DNA of 64,000 nucleotides. Source: Flavobacteriales bacterium (GTDB lineage: Bacteria; Bacteroidota; Bacteroidia; Flavobacteriales_G; Salibacteraceae). Below, piece by piece: positions 7,786-16,612 of this stretch. The stretch lies in contig DNTB01000089.1 of assembly GCA_003499525.1 (NCBI GenBank), forward strand, positions 62,001-126,000, in the 5' to 3' direction. Made by a program: the position numbers and the translations under genes. The notes below the pieces were generated by a model, which was not told where the DNA came from, did not search any database, and saw nothing but the letters and a program-made list of their open reading frames with translations. Every line of letters starts with the position of its first letter. Position 1 is the stretch's first letter.

Positions 7786-8202
7786 ATGATGAAGTACTTA
7801 AAATATGGTTTGTTGGGTGTGGTATTCGGGATAGTATTTACCAAAGCAGAAATAATTTCATGGTATCGCATCTATGAGATGTTCCGGTTTGAGAGTTTCC
7901 ACATGTATGGAATTATAGGATCGGCAGTAGTATTATCGGCTATCGCTACTTTTTTAATCAAACGATCCTCGTTTAATGATCTATACGGTAACCCGATAGT
8001 ATTCAGTCCGAAGGTCATGAGTGTACCCAGATATCTTTATGGGGGCATTATTTTTGGCATGGGTTGGGCATTGGTCGGTGCTTGTCCAGGCCCTCTTTAT
8101 ATTATGGTTGGTAACGGAGTGATTGTAATTCTCGTGGTTATCTTAAGCGCTATTTTAGGAACCTATGTTTACGGCCTATTGCGAAACAAACTGCCGCATT
8201 AA
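7786..8202 (+). CDS. YeeE/YedE-family transporter, C-terminal half protein
   Basis: Inner-membrane protein of 138 residues, the partner half of the preceding YeeE/YedE gene (DUF6691/PmpB-like). It has four hydrophobic segments and the second signature, GACPGPLY, with a cysteine placed like that of GGCTSGH in the first half. The start is the ATG at 7786 (or the ATG three bases on), because the sequence MMKYLKYGLLGVVFG begins the first membrane helix; an earlier in-frame ATG would overlap the upstream gene. It ends three bases before the 3' end of the convergent tamB gene. Both signature cysteines are intact, so the pair should be functional. Confidence 0.85.
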   Translation: MMKYLKYGLLGVVFGIVFTKAEIISWYRIYEMFRFESFHMYGIIGSAVVLSAIATFLIKRSSFNDLYGNPIVFSPKVMSVPRYLYGGIIFGMGWALVGACPGPLYIMVGNGVIVILVVILSAILGTYVYGLLRNKLPH

Positions 8203-8205
8203 GAA

Positions 8206-11200
8206 CTATTTTGTTTTCAGGCGCTGTTGCATTTTTTGATTTAGCTTTTCCTGCTTCAGCTTTTCCCGCTCAATATAAAGATCGTAGCAGTCTCGTTTTC
8301 CATCACCTTTCTTGAATTGATTTCCGATCCGACACCACAGATCTGAGAATGTATTGAAAGACTCCGTATAGGATAAACCGACCCCCTGAGTGTAAGGGGC
8401 CTGGTTTTGATAAATGGGGTTAAGGTCATTAGACCTATTGAATACCTTGCCAACTACATTTCCGTCTTCATTGATTTTATAGTACAATGTAAACTCACCT
8501 ACAATGCCGTTGTTATTGTTAGTGCTGCTTTGAGATGGATCATTACCCGATTGCAACCCAACATTAGTTTCCAGAAGTACGCGGTCATTGAATAGCTGAG
8601 TGGATAGAGCCACCTCAACTTCATCTGCAGAAATATCATCCCCAGGATTATACCTTACTCCTATGTCTACATCGTTGCTAATCTGTGATAGCCATTTGCT
8701 TAATTGATTGGAAAGTACTTCGGAGGCATTAGCTCCCACAAACCCGCTTCCGGATGTAGAACCCTCTCCGGTTATAGGAAGGAATTTGTTAAGAATAAGT
8801 AAGGAAAATACCTGTTTGTTTTTCTCACCCGTTTCAAGTCCTTCCAAAAGTGATTCAATTTCAGCGTATTTTGGAGGTAAAACAAAGCCAAAATTAAGAG
8901 CAGGTTCCATATAGTTTCCATCTATAAAAAGAAGTACTTCTACCGGAATCCTTCGACGTAATTCACTGGTATCGTATGCTGCGGTTACCCCGAGATCGTA
9001 CAGGTCTGTCCTCAGTTTATAGGATGCTGTTATGCTGGCCTGACCGTTCATCGGATCTCCATTCCATGAGATAAAACTGTTGGGTTTGATGGTAAAAATT
9101 TTGTTGATGATATTCGAGAATGAAAAACTGTACGTTCCATCTGTAATTTCATAAGTGCCCAAAATTTCAAAACCTCTTTCTTCAGAGCTTGTCATGGAGA
9201 TGTTTCCTTTACCTCTGGCCTCTATTCTGTCATCACTGTACTGATCCATAAGGAGCTGAATGGTCGCATTTTCATCCAACTCAAGATCCATGTTTAGTTT
9301 CAGGTCAGATTTTCTCGCAAGGGTAAATCGCTCCTTTTTTTCTTCTTCTGTAGCTAGAGCAGAGGTAAAGTATATGTAGTCTTTGGCCTCAGCATTTTCT
9401 TCAAAATAGATAGGGACGAATACCTCTGTTCCCGCAGCGGGTTTTGCATTAAGGTTAAGATTGATATCCCCGAAGTAATCCATATCAATCCCAACGGTCG
9501 AATTTTTGGCAACCGATATATTTCCGTAAAACAGCTCATTGTCCCGGGATGTCGTTTTGATGACTTGAATGTCATCTCTCACAATCATGAAAATGTCGAA
9601 GTTCATGTTATCGAAATTGTCATGATAGAGCGTAAAATTTACATCAGCCTTATTCCCCTTTGTGTCTTGAAGTGTAATAAGATCACAGGAGATCATATCA
9701 GGTTCCACGGTAATGAATTCATCATTGATTGAAAACTTCTGACCCAGATACAAAACGTTGGTAGAGAATGAGTTGAGTTTCATTTTACCCCTAAGCTCAG
9801 GTTTTTTTAAAGTGCCGCCAATTTTTAAGCTTCCGGTAAGCCCACCTTTTATTTCATTGATGTAATCCTTTACAACAGGTTCGATCCAACCTACCGGAAA
9901 TTCATCAAATATTAGGCTTGCATTAAACTGGTTTTCAGTTTTTTGAGGGTAATATTCCCCTTTCAAAGAGAGATTTCTAAGCTCATTTTTTTTGAAATAC
10001 ATATCAAAACCTAATTTTTTTTCAGAAGCGTACCATTTGTTCTCTATCCTACCGTCACCGAGCTCTGTATCGTTTATTCGCAAATGATTGAAAGTTAAAT
10101 CTGAAGTAAACTGGATTTGATGGTATACATCCTGGATTTTGGCATTACCATCCACAACACCATGTAATTCGAGCAGCATGCTATCACTTATAAATGAGTT
10201 CACATGTGCCAGGCCAAAACTGTCCAGCTCTAGAGTGAGGTATTTACTGGAGTCCTGCGATATATAACCGTCAAGGAAAATTCGCTCAGAAAGAGAGGAA
10301 ATTTCAAAATTGCCAAATTTAATTTCATCTCCTTGTAGAGCTACAAAAGAAGAATCCTTAAAGCTCCAGGCCGTATCATTAATGCTGATACTGGATTTAT
10401 TTATGCTAAATGCAAAATCATCGGCGCTTTTTATCTTGAGATCCACATTTAGAGTTCCTTCATTAAGGCCATTCGGTGCGCTGTTATTCCAAAGGGTTTG
10501 TGTAGCTATAAGGTTGGTGTCCGCTTCAGATTGAAATGTGAAGTTTTCGAGGTTTTCGAATCCAAGCATTTGGAGCCCTCGTGCATCAATGTTGAGGGTG
10601 AAGCTGTCCGCATTTATATCTAAATCTCCTGTAATATCCTGAACTACATTTCCGGAAATATCTATGAGAGGAGAATTGAGTGTTGCAATTAGAGTAGTAT
10701 CTGCTGAGTTTAGTTTAACATAAAGATTGAGCGTATCCTTAAACTCTATTGCAGGTATAAATATTCCGGAAAAACCACTGTAGTCTGTTGTATTTATTGA
10801 TAGTTGGAGGCTCTGAGCCTGAGCGGGAGGATGATCATATTTTTCGAATATGGCCGGTGCCCATTGTCTAAGGATAAACCCTACGGCGGTTTCTATCTCA
10901 CTGCTCTCAAAGGACCCGGTCAGTTGTGCGGTGAGATTTTCAGATTCCAGGAAAATTGTTTTGTCGCGTCCGGATGTAAGTGCTACTGCATCTACCTTTT
11001 CAAGCTGTACTCGATCTTCAAGCTCGGTGAAATCAAAAGATCTGATTTCCGCCCGGCCTAACAAATTATCCAGATTGCTTCCTTTCAGGTTTACCAGTAT
11101 TTCCATTGATAACGTGGCTGATGAATCTCTTTCAAATAGATTGAGTTGATGGAGTTTAGCTCCATTTATTTGGGCCTGGAAGTTGTATTCAGGAACTTTG

Positions 11201-12729
11201 CTTAAGATAATGTTGCCCTGAGCTTCAAGAAGGAGGTTTGAGTCTAGTACTTGTATGTTACCATTGATGGTCTTCCCTTCAACCGTTACATCAAATGAGG
11301 CTTTGTGATAATCATATTTGTTCAAAACGAATTGATCCAATGAACCTTGAGCTTCCAGACTAATCGTTTCTGAGTCAAAACCACTTCCTGTTACTTTTAG
11401 GTTAGCACTTGTAGGACCAAATAATTCCTCATTATCCAGTAGTTTACCGAGATCAAGATGATCAGTTTGTAAAGCACCTGAATAGCTAAGAACCGTTTCT
11501 TGATTGCTCAGCCTTATATCAGTTGAAACAGTTCCAGCAGCCGTATTGAAAACCCCGAATGCAACGAAATCATTGTAAAACCCTGTAAACTCCCCACTAA
11601 ATGAAACCAGACCTAAATTTCGAATATTCTCCGGAATCGGTAAGGTACGCGCCTGATGCTCTCCGGGGATTTTTAAACTGCACAAGTCGGCATAGTTGGT
11701 TTGGACTTCTTTGACCCTTGCCAGAATGAAGGTAGACTCAATAACTGGTAAGCCCTGAACAGAAAAGTTGCCATTTACAAAGGTTTGATTTCCGTATGCC
11801 AGATATAAATTGTTAGCATTTAAATTACTCACCGGACCGCGAACATCACCGTACAAGTAATACGTCTGATTCATTTGCAATAGCTCAGGAGCAAAATATC
11901 CGACATCTGCGAAGAAGAGTCTGGAAGTATCGAAATGGGTATTCATGTACACCTCATCTATGAAGTCGCCATATTCACTTACAGAATCGTAGACAAAGGA
12001 CAAACTTCCGGAAAGCGAGGTGGAATCCGTATTTATCGAAAAATTTTGGAGTGAGGTTAGTTCGTTGCTAAAAATGACATCACCGGATAATTGTGTTAGA
12101 TTGAAACCACTTTGCTCCTTCATCTTTGTGCTTAGGAAAGTAGAAGCGATAGAATCATTTATGATGCTCGTATTCGCAAAGTGCAGATATATTGAATCAA
12201 AACCAATATGCGACCAGTCAATTCCCAGAGTATCAGGTGCTTCATTGTATTGATCATAATAAAACCTTCCGTTTGAAAGCTGAAAATCTTCAATTCTTAA
12301 GATAAAGTCTTTTGTAGAAGTGTCGGAAGATTCGGAGCTCAGTGCGTCCAGAATGAACTGTAAATTGGTATTTGTATCGCCCTTTGGTATTTTGAGATAA
12401 AATCGGGGGTCTTCCACGAGAACTTCTCCTAAATTGATGGTCGTCGTTTTTCGGCCCAATTGAATCTTGCGAATGGCAATTTCTAGGCTTCCGATATATC
12501 CAAGTGTATCCTGCTCTTGATCTTCGACAAGAATTTCTTCTAAATGAATAAATCGAAAGAATGAAAGATGAACAGATCCTATTTCAACTCTCGTTCCGAG
12601 TTGTTTTTCTAAAGCGCTGGTGGCCGCATCGACTATAATTTTTTGACCAAATGGTGTCCAAATGAAGAGTTGCACTAACAAAAGCAACAGAATTAGTACC
12701 ATAAAAATATTGCGCAGTATTCTGAGCAT
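8206..12729 (-). CDS. tamB: TamB-like translocation and assembly module protein
   Basis: Very long AsmA/TamB-family protein (1507 residues) thought to form a periplasm-spanning beta-helical groove that carries lipids or helps insert outer-membrane proteins. The N-terminus has one uncleaved membrane segment (residues about 5-24, rich in Leu and Val) and then long repetitive beta-strand sequence. The C-terminal 450 residues match the DUF490/TamB domain, including RFTLARKSDLKLNM, GTYEITDGTYSF and FISWNGDPMNG, followed by a charged tail. Length and domain order are normal for Bacteroidota TamB. It is divergent from tsaD with only 71 bases between the start codons. It converges with the YeeE/YedE pair. 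No TamA/Omp85 gene is in the window. Confidence 0.93.
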   Translation of the reverse strand: MLRILRNIFMVLILLLLLVQLFIWTPFGQKIIVDAATSALEKQLGTRVEIGSVHLSFFRFIHLEEILVEDQEQDTLGYIGSLEIAIRKIQLGRKTTTINLGEVLVEDPRFYLKIPKGDTNTNLQFILDALSSESSDTSTKDFILRIEDFQLSNGRFYYDQYNEAPDTLGIDWSHIGFDSIYLHFANTSIINDSIASTFLSTKMKEQSGFNLTQLSGDVIFSNELTSLQNFSINTDSTSLSGSLSFVYDSVSEYGDFIDEVYMNTHFDTSRLFFADVGYFAPELLQMNQTYYLYGDVRGPVSNLNANNLYLAYGNQTFVNGNFSVQGLPVIESTFILARVKEVQTNYADLCSLKIPGEHQARTLPIPENIRNLGLVSFSGEFTGFYNDFVAFGVFNTAAGTVSTDIRLSNQETVLSYSGALQTDHLDLGKLLDNEELFGPTSANLKVTGSGFDSETISLEAQGSLDQFVLNKYDYHKASFDVTVEGKTINGNIQVLDSNLLLEAQGNIILSKVPEYNFQAQINGAKLHQLNLFERDSSATLSMEILVNLKGSNLDNLLGRAEIRSFDFTELEDRVQLEKVDAVALTSGRDKTIFLESENLTAQLTGSFESSEIETAVGFILRQWAPAIFEKYDHPPAQAQSLQLSINTTDYSGFSGIFIPAIEFKDTLNLYVKLNSADTTLIATLNSPLIDISGNVVQDITGDLDINADSFTLNIDARGLQMLGFENLENFTFQSEADTNLIATQTLWNNSAPNGLNEGTLNVDLKIKSADDFAFSINKSSISINDTAWSFKDSSFVALQGDEIKFGNFEISSLSERIFLDGYISQDSSKYLTLELDSFGLAHVNSFISDSMLLELHGVVDGNAKIQDVYHQIQFTSDLTFNHLRINDTELGDGRIENKWYASEKKLGFDMYFKKNELRNLSLKGEYYPQKTENQFNASLIFDEFPVGWIEPVVKDYINEIKGGLTGSLKIGGTLKKPELRGKMKLNSFSTNVLYLGQKFSINDEFITVEPDMISCDLITLQDTKGNKADVNFTLYHDNFDNMNFDIFMIVRDDIQVIKTTSRDNELFYGNISVAKNSTVGIDMDYFGDINLNLNAKPAAGTEVFVPIYFEENAEAKDYIYFTSALATEEEKKERFTLARKSDLKLNMDLELDENATIQLLMDQYSDDRIEARGKGNISMTSSEERGFEILGTYEITDGTYSFSFSNIINKIFTIKPNSFISWNGDPMNGQASITASYKLRTDLYDLGVTAAYDTSELRRRIPVEVLLFIDGNYMEPALNFGFVLPPKYAEIESLLEGLETGEKNKQVFSLLILNKFLPITGEGSTSGSGFVGANASEVLSNQLSKWLSQISNDVDIGVRYNPGDDISADEVEVALSTQLFNDRVLLETNVGLQSGNDPSQSSTNNNNGIVGEFTLYYKINEDGNVVGKVFNRSNDLNPIYQNQAPYTQGVGLSYTESFNTFSDLWCRIGNQFKKGDGKRDCYDLYIEREKLKQEKLNQKMQQRLKTK

Positions 12730-12787
12730 TGAATTGGTAGCTTTGTTTCTGAATTTTTGGATATCCGTCAGAATTAGCGATAGCGAA

Positions 12788-12795
12788 CAAATTTA
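12788..12795 (-). promoter_or_regulatory. candidate -7 element for tamB
   Basis: The minus strand reads TAAATTTG, matching TAnnTTTG, in the short tamB-tsaD divergent gap. It would give a leader of about 50 bases for tamB. No TTTG -33 box is seen at the right distance, so confidence is low. Confidence 0.25.
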
Positions 12796-12800
12796 ACTAA

Positions 12801-13826
12801 ATGAGTGCTCGGGAAATTGTATTAGGAATCGAGTCTTCCTGCGATGATACTTCGGCGGCTATAATCGTTGATGGGGTACAGCATTCGAATGTCATTGCAC
12901 GCCAAAAAGTGCATGAACGCTATGGTGGAGTTGTGCCAGAATTGGCTTCGAGGGCACATCAGTCGAATATTTTACCCGTTGTGCATCAAGCCATCAAAGA
13001 AGCCGGTGTTTTAGTCAGTGAGCTATCAGCTATTGGATATACCCGAGGTCCAGGACTGATGGGGTCCTTATTGGTAGGGAGTATGTTTGCCAAAGGTCTG
13101 GCCATAGCACGAGACATTTCCCTTATAGAAGTAAATCATATGCAAGCTCATATTATTGCTCATTTCATAAGGTATCCCGATCGCGATCTAGTCGCCCCTC
13201 AGTTTCCTTTCATTGCACTTACGGTGAGTGGCGGACATACTCAACTAGTATTGGTCAAGGACTTTTTTGAAATGAAAATCCTGGGTCAGACTAAAGATGA
13301 TGCGGCAGGTGAGGCTTTCGATAAAGTAGCAAAGACTATGGGCTTCGCTTATCCTGGTGGGCCGGTTATTGATCGTCTTGCAAAAAAAGGAGATCCTGAC
13401 AGATTCCATTTTCCAAAAGCCAAGATGCAGGGACTCGATTTTAGTTTTAGTGGGCTGAAGACATCTTTCCTTTACACCGTCCGAGATGGGGTTAAAGAGA
13501 ATCCTAAATTCATTGAAGCGAATAAGAATGACCTGGCAGCTTCTGTACAGAAAGCCATCGTCGATGCCTTGATGGCTAAGTTGAAGCGTGCGATTCGTGA
13601 GACCGGAGTGAACCGGATAGCTCTTGCCGGAGGTGTTTCGGCAAATAATGGTTTGCGCAATGCTGTGGAGGAATTGCAACACACAAACCAGGCACAGGTA
13701 TTTTTACCGCAGTTTGAACACACTACCGATAACGGGGCAATGATTGCTATGACAGCCTACCTAAAACTGAGACAAGGCTTTCAATCGAACCTGAATGCCG
13801 CTCCCAAAGCGAATTTGTCGTTTTAA
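12801..13826 (+). CDS. tsaD: tRNA N6-adenosine threonylcarbamoyltransferase TsaD
   Basis: Cytoplasmic enzyme that transfers threonylcarbamoyl to N6 of A37 in tRNAs reading ANN codons, working with TsaB, TsaE and TsaC. The 341-residue length is typical. The ASKHA fold begins with GIESSCDDTSAA (residues 9-20). The metal ligands are H113 and H117 in NHMQAH and D310 in HTTDNGAM. GGVSANNG (277-284) closes the nucleotide site. The ATG at 12801 leaves eight residues before the first conserved strand. It is divergent from tamB, and its TAA shares four bases (TTAA) with the stop codon of the convergent hydrolase gene. TsaB and TsaE genes are not seen here. Confidence 0.97.
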   Translation: MSAREIVLGIESSCDDTSAAIIVDGVQHSNVIARQKVHERYGGVVPELASRAHQSNILPVVHQAIKEAGVLVSELSAIGYTRGPGLMGSLLVGSMFAKGLAIARDISLIEVNHMQAHIIAHFIRYPDRDLVAPQFPFIALTVSGGHTQLVLVKDFFEMKILGQTKDDAAGEAFDKVAKTMGFAYPGGPVIDRLAKKGDPDRFHFPKAKMQGLDFSFSGLKTSFLYTVRDGVKENPKFIEANKNDLAASVQKAIVDALMAKLKRAIRETGVNRIALAGGVSANNGLRNAVEELQHTNQAQVFLPQFEHTTDNGAMIAMTAYLKLRQGFQSNLNAAPKANLSF

Positions 13827-14656
13827 CTTAACTGATCCGAAAGGAACTTTGAAGTGACTTCAATGAGTTCCTCAGTGATTTCGGGTATGTCTGTTGCCGT
13901 CCATGGATGTACAGCACCGAATCCATGATCTCCATTCTGGATCACATGGAATGCGGTATGATTTACCATATCCTTCATGGATTGAGCTTCCTTCAATGAA
14001 ATGGTTTCATCATCACTACCGTGTACGATGAGATAAGGTTTTTTCAATTTACCTCCATAGTGCTGAATATCAAGCCGTTCTTTATTGGATAAAAAGTCTT
14101 CAGCCAAGCTGTAGTTCAAGGGCATTGATTGATTAGTTCGGGAATTCTCAACATACATAACTCCCTCTTTTTTCCATATTTCAAGTTCTTTATCAGTAAA
14201 ACGGTTTAAGTGACCAATAGAGCCCCAGGTTACCAATGCCTTAACTCTGGGATCTTCAATAGCTGTGATTCGGGCTATTGGCCCCCCTCTGCTATGTGCG
14301 ATAAGAACAACACGATCCAGATCTGACCGTGCTTTGAGCTTATCTTCATTTCCCATCCAATCCAGCACGGTTCGCACATCTTCAAGTTCTTTGCTAAAGG
14401 TATTTCTACCAAAAAGGTCCAGTCGAGTGAAATCCGATAAATGTGCCGGCTCGGTTCCATTATGAGTGAAGTTCATCTTTATAAAATGAAAACCCTTCTG
14501 TGCAAACTCCCTGGCTATCAGGTGCCAATGCCCCCAATCTTTGAATCCTTTAAATCCATGTAGGAATAAGATGACAGGTGCCTTGGTGTTGTCAGACCAG
14601 GTGATATCCAGTGTTAAGGGCAATCCATCCTGACCGTTGATAACGAAATTTTCCAT
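13823..14656 (-). CDS. alpha/beta hydrolase
   Basis: Predicted cytoplasmic serine hydrolase of 277 residues with no signal peptide. The oxyanion segment LFLHGFKGFKDWG is at about 31-42. The nucleophile is S122 in the elbow AHSRGG, where alanine replaces the usual first glycine. D215 or D216 (HGSDDE) and H244 (NGDHGFG) complete the triad. The sequence resembles dienelactone-hydrolase or acyl-peptidase-like esterases of Bacteroidota. The substrate is unknown. It is a single gene; its stop shares four bases with tsaD on the other strand, and the MbnH-like gene ends 20 bases beyond its start on the same strand side. Family certain, role unknown. Confidence 0.87.
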   Translation of the reverse strand: MENFVINGQDGLPLTLDITWSDNTKAPVILFLHGFKGFKDWGHWHLIAREFAQKGFHFIKMNFTHNGTEPAHLSDFTRLDLFGRNTFSKELEDVRTVLDWMGNEDKLKARSDLDRVVLIAHSRGGPIARITAIEDPRVKALVTWGSIGHLNRFTDKELEIWKKEGVMYVENSRTNQSMPLNYSLAEDFLSNKERLDIQHYGGKLKKPYLIVHGSDDETISLKEAQSMKDMVNHTAFHVIQNGDHGFGAVHPWTATDIPEITEELIEVTSKFLSDQLS

Positions 14657-14675
14657 GGCCTCAAAGGTAAGGGCT

Positions 14676-15686
14676 TCATGGTTTTACAAATGAATCGTCC
14701 GTTAATGAGAGTAGAAAAGCTTTAAGATCTTCCTTTTCTCCGTCGGTCAAATTGAAAGGTTGAATTAGTGGGCTTTGATTGGGATGGCTTTTACCCCCGG
14801 TGGTATAAAACTCTATGACTTCATCAAGGGTTTTCATACTACCGTCATGCATGTACGGGTAAGTGACCTCAACATTTCTGAGGGTCGGCACCGGAAACTT
14901 GCCAACGTCACTCTCCTTCATGGTTGCTGTTCTTAGCCCATTATCCTTGTAGTACTCATACAGCCCGACATTTTCAAAACTATGATTGGTGAATAGTGGT
15001 AGGGTGTGGCAGGCCGTACAATTCAATTTGGAAGATTGAAACAATGCCCACCCTCTTTTAGCCGATTCTGATAGGGCATTCTGATCTTTGTGATAGAAAT
15101 ACCTGTCGAATGGGGAGTCTGCCATTACCAGCGTTCTTTCAAAAGCAGCTATGGCCCGGGTGATACCATAAATGGAAGGCAGTGTATCAAATACTTCTGC
15201 AAACAGACGCACGTATTCTGGGTCTTGCTTCAAACGCTGCTCAACCACATCAAGCATCAGATCAAACTCCAATTCGTGATCAAAAGGAGCAAATATCTGT
15301 CTCTCAAGATCGGATATTCCCCCTTCCATGAACAGCTTCTTTTTGTATGCGACATTCACAATAGACGGAGCATTCCGCACTCCTGAGGTACCATAAGTAC
15401 CTAAACTTCTGGCAATTGTATCACTGTATGCATGTGTTTCCAGATGGCAGGAGTGACAAGAAATATTCTCGTTTCTACTTAGACGGACATCTTTGAAGAG
15501 CTTTTCTCCGAGCTCTACCTTCTTTTTTGTTATTGGATTGTCTTCCGGAATGTCAAACTGGGAAAATCCGGTCGGAAGAGACAATACATATGCTTCATCC
15601 TGAATATCCCGATGATGTGACGATTCACTGCTACACCCTATTAAATATAGGGCCAGTAAGATTATTCCAAAACGCGCTATGCTCAA
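14676..15686 (-). CDS. di-haem cytochrome c peroxidase-like enzyme, MbnH type
   Basis: Exported di-haem enzyme of the CcpA/MauG/MbnH superfamily, 336 residues. A lipoprotein signal ends in LIGC (C18). The two haem sites are CHSCH (77-81) and CTACH (223-227). A likely distal ligand region TYPYMHDGS is at about 275-283. MbnH-type members oxidise a tryptophan of their MbnP partner, and an MbnP-like gene is directly upstream, which supports this over a plain H2O2-scavenging peroxidase. Translation appears to start at TTG (15686), immediately after the TAA of the MbnP-like gene and in the same frame; no ATG is available before the signal peptide. Family certain; MbnH subtype inferred from the neighbour. 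Confidence 0.85.
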   Translation of the reverse strand: MSIARFGIILLALYLIGCSSESSHHRDIQDEAYVLSLPTGFSQFDIPEDNPITKKKVELGEKLFKDVRLSRNENISCHSCHLETHAYSDTIARSLGTYGTSGVRNAPSIVNVAYKKKLFMEGGISDLERQIFAPFDHELEFDLMLDVVEQRLKQDPEYVRLFAEVFDTLPSIYGITRAIAAFERTLVMADSPFDRYFYHKDQNALSESAKRGWALFQSSKLNCTACHTLPLFTNHSFENVGLYEYYKDNGLRTATMKESDVGKFPVPTLRNVEVTYPYMHDGSMKTLDEVIEFYTTGGKSHPNQSPLIQPFNLTDGEKEDLKAFLLSLTDDSFVKP

Positions 15687-16427
15687 TTATTTGAATGAGT
15701 CTTTAGCGTTTTCCATAAATTCCCAGGCCAGGTTTGGATTATCCGTGGTATGTGTTCTTCCGTCCACAGTGAGGTTGATTGGATAGTTCTTTCCAAGAGC
15801 TTCATATAAATCAAAGTTCACATCAACGGTACTAACTGGTTCACTGGAAGGTATGGCTCTTACTAATTCAATATCAGGACGATACAACGAATCGAGACCG
15901 GCGTGAATTAACCAGTTTGCCGTCGAATCACCCACCGCATCCCAAGCAAAGCCTTCTGTCTTGGAAAAGATGTAGAAGGTCATCCAGGACCAGTACATAT
16001 CATTAGTTACGCTCAGCGGATGATCATTCGGATATAAAGCAGGATCGGCCTGATTGAGGTCTTGTCTTACTCCAAAATCCAGTTTCACCTTTTTATATTC
16101 AATTTCTGGAACTTCTACAGTTAAGGAATGCGTAGATGGATCCGATACATCAACAAGCAAAATATCTGAAACCAAATGATCTTTATCTGTCTCATCGATT
16201 AGAGTAAGGTTTGAGATGTAGTATTTAGCTGTCGTATAAACAAACTTGTTTCCAGCAGGATCTACAACGGAATCATTCAAATGTAGAGTGTCATTATTGT
16301 AAAGACTGTTGAAATTAAAAATTACCGTTTTGACGGCAGGTTGAGCATCTTTGTTATCATCATTACAGCTCCCTAGAATTCCGATCATGAGAACAGGGGC
16401 GAAAAAATAAAGAAGTAGCTTTTTCAT
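15687..16427 (-). CDS. MbnP-like lipoprotein
   Basis: Predicted lipoprotein of 246 residues from the ATG at 16427, with signal peptide ending in LGSC followed by an Asp/Asn-rich linker. The core resembles the MbnP family: beta-rich, with YYISNLTLID, the aromatic motif MYWSWMTFYIF-SKTEG and a second tryptophan pair near AWD and NWLIHAG. MbnP of methanotrophs binds copper through a kynurenine made from tryptophan by the di-haem partner MbnH. The tryptophans here are candidate targets, but which one is modified cannot be read from sequence. A TTG 21 bases upstream could also start the frame, but a -7 element there argues for the ATG. It is the first gene of the two-gene unit with the MbnH-like enzyme. 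No methanobactin genes are nearby. Confidence 0.8.
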   Translation of the reverse strand: MKKLLLYFFAPVLMIGILGSCNDDNKDAQPAVKTVIFNFNSLYNNDTLHLNDSVVDPAGNKFVYTTAKYYISNLTLIDETDKDHLVSDILLVDVSDPSTHSLTVEVPEIEYKKVKLDFGVRQDLNQADPALYPNDHPLSVTNDMYWSWMTFYIFSKTEGFAWDAVGDSTANWLIHAGLDSLYRPDIELVRAIPSSEPVSTVDVNFDLYEALGKNYPINLTVDGRTHTTDNPNLAWEFMENAKDSFK

Positions 16428-16450
16428 TTTGTTTTTTTGAGTTTTCAAGG

Positions 16451-16458
16451 CAAATTTA
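16451..16458 (-). promoter_or_regulatory. candidate -7 element for the MbnP-MbnH unit
   Basis: The minus strand reads TAAATTTG, a perfect TAnnTTTG. A transcript start near 16444 leaves about 17 bases before the ATG at 16427 and lies downstream of the alternative TTG start, supporting the ATG. No convincing -33 box was found. Confidence 0.35.
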
Positions 16459-16513
16459 TTTTTAACTATTGAACACTATTGTTAGATATGTCACACAAGG
16501 TGCAGGTATATGG

Positions 16514-16532
16514 TGTTAATCTCTTGTTAACA
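16514..16532. promoter_or_regulatory. inverted repeat TGTTAA-N7-TTAACA in divergent gap
   Basis: Perfect 6-base arms (16514-16519 and 16527-16532) separated by seven bases. The repeat lies between the candidate promoters of the MbnP-MbnH unit and the thioredoxin-fold gene. Its place suits an operator shared by both directions. The regulator is unknown, and the short AT-rich arms could be chance. Confidence 0.3.
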
Positions 16533-16560
16533 TGTTTTTTCACACGTCATTTTCATCATT

Positions 16561-16592
16561 TTTGATCGTCCTCAACAAAGCAATTATTTTTG
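16561..16592 (+). promoter_or_regulatory. Bacteroidota sigma-A-type promoter for the thioredoxin-fold gene
   Basis: TTTG at 16561-16564, a 20-base spacer and TATTTTTG at 16585-16592 match the consensus TTTG-N19-21-TAnnTTTG in both boxes and in spacing. The transcript would start near 16599, about 14 bases before the ATG at 16613. This is the best promoter match in the window. Confidence 0.6.
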
Positions 16593-16612
16593 CTCGCTTT
16601 AAAAATCGGTTC

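Noticed and set aside
9880..9900. GGTTCGATCC resembling the T-loop of a tRNA
   Set aside because: It lies inside tamB, without an acceptor stem, anticodon arm or D arm around it.
13245..13682. A 145-codon open frame on the minus strand
   Set aside because: It is antisense to tsaD, whose motifs are all present on the plus strand; the antisense frame shows no recognisable family.
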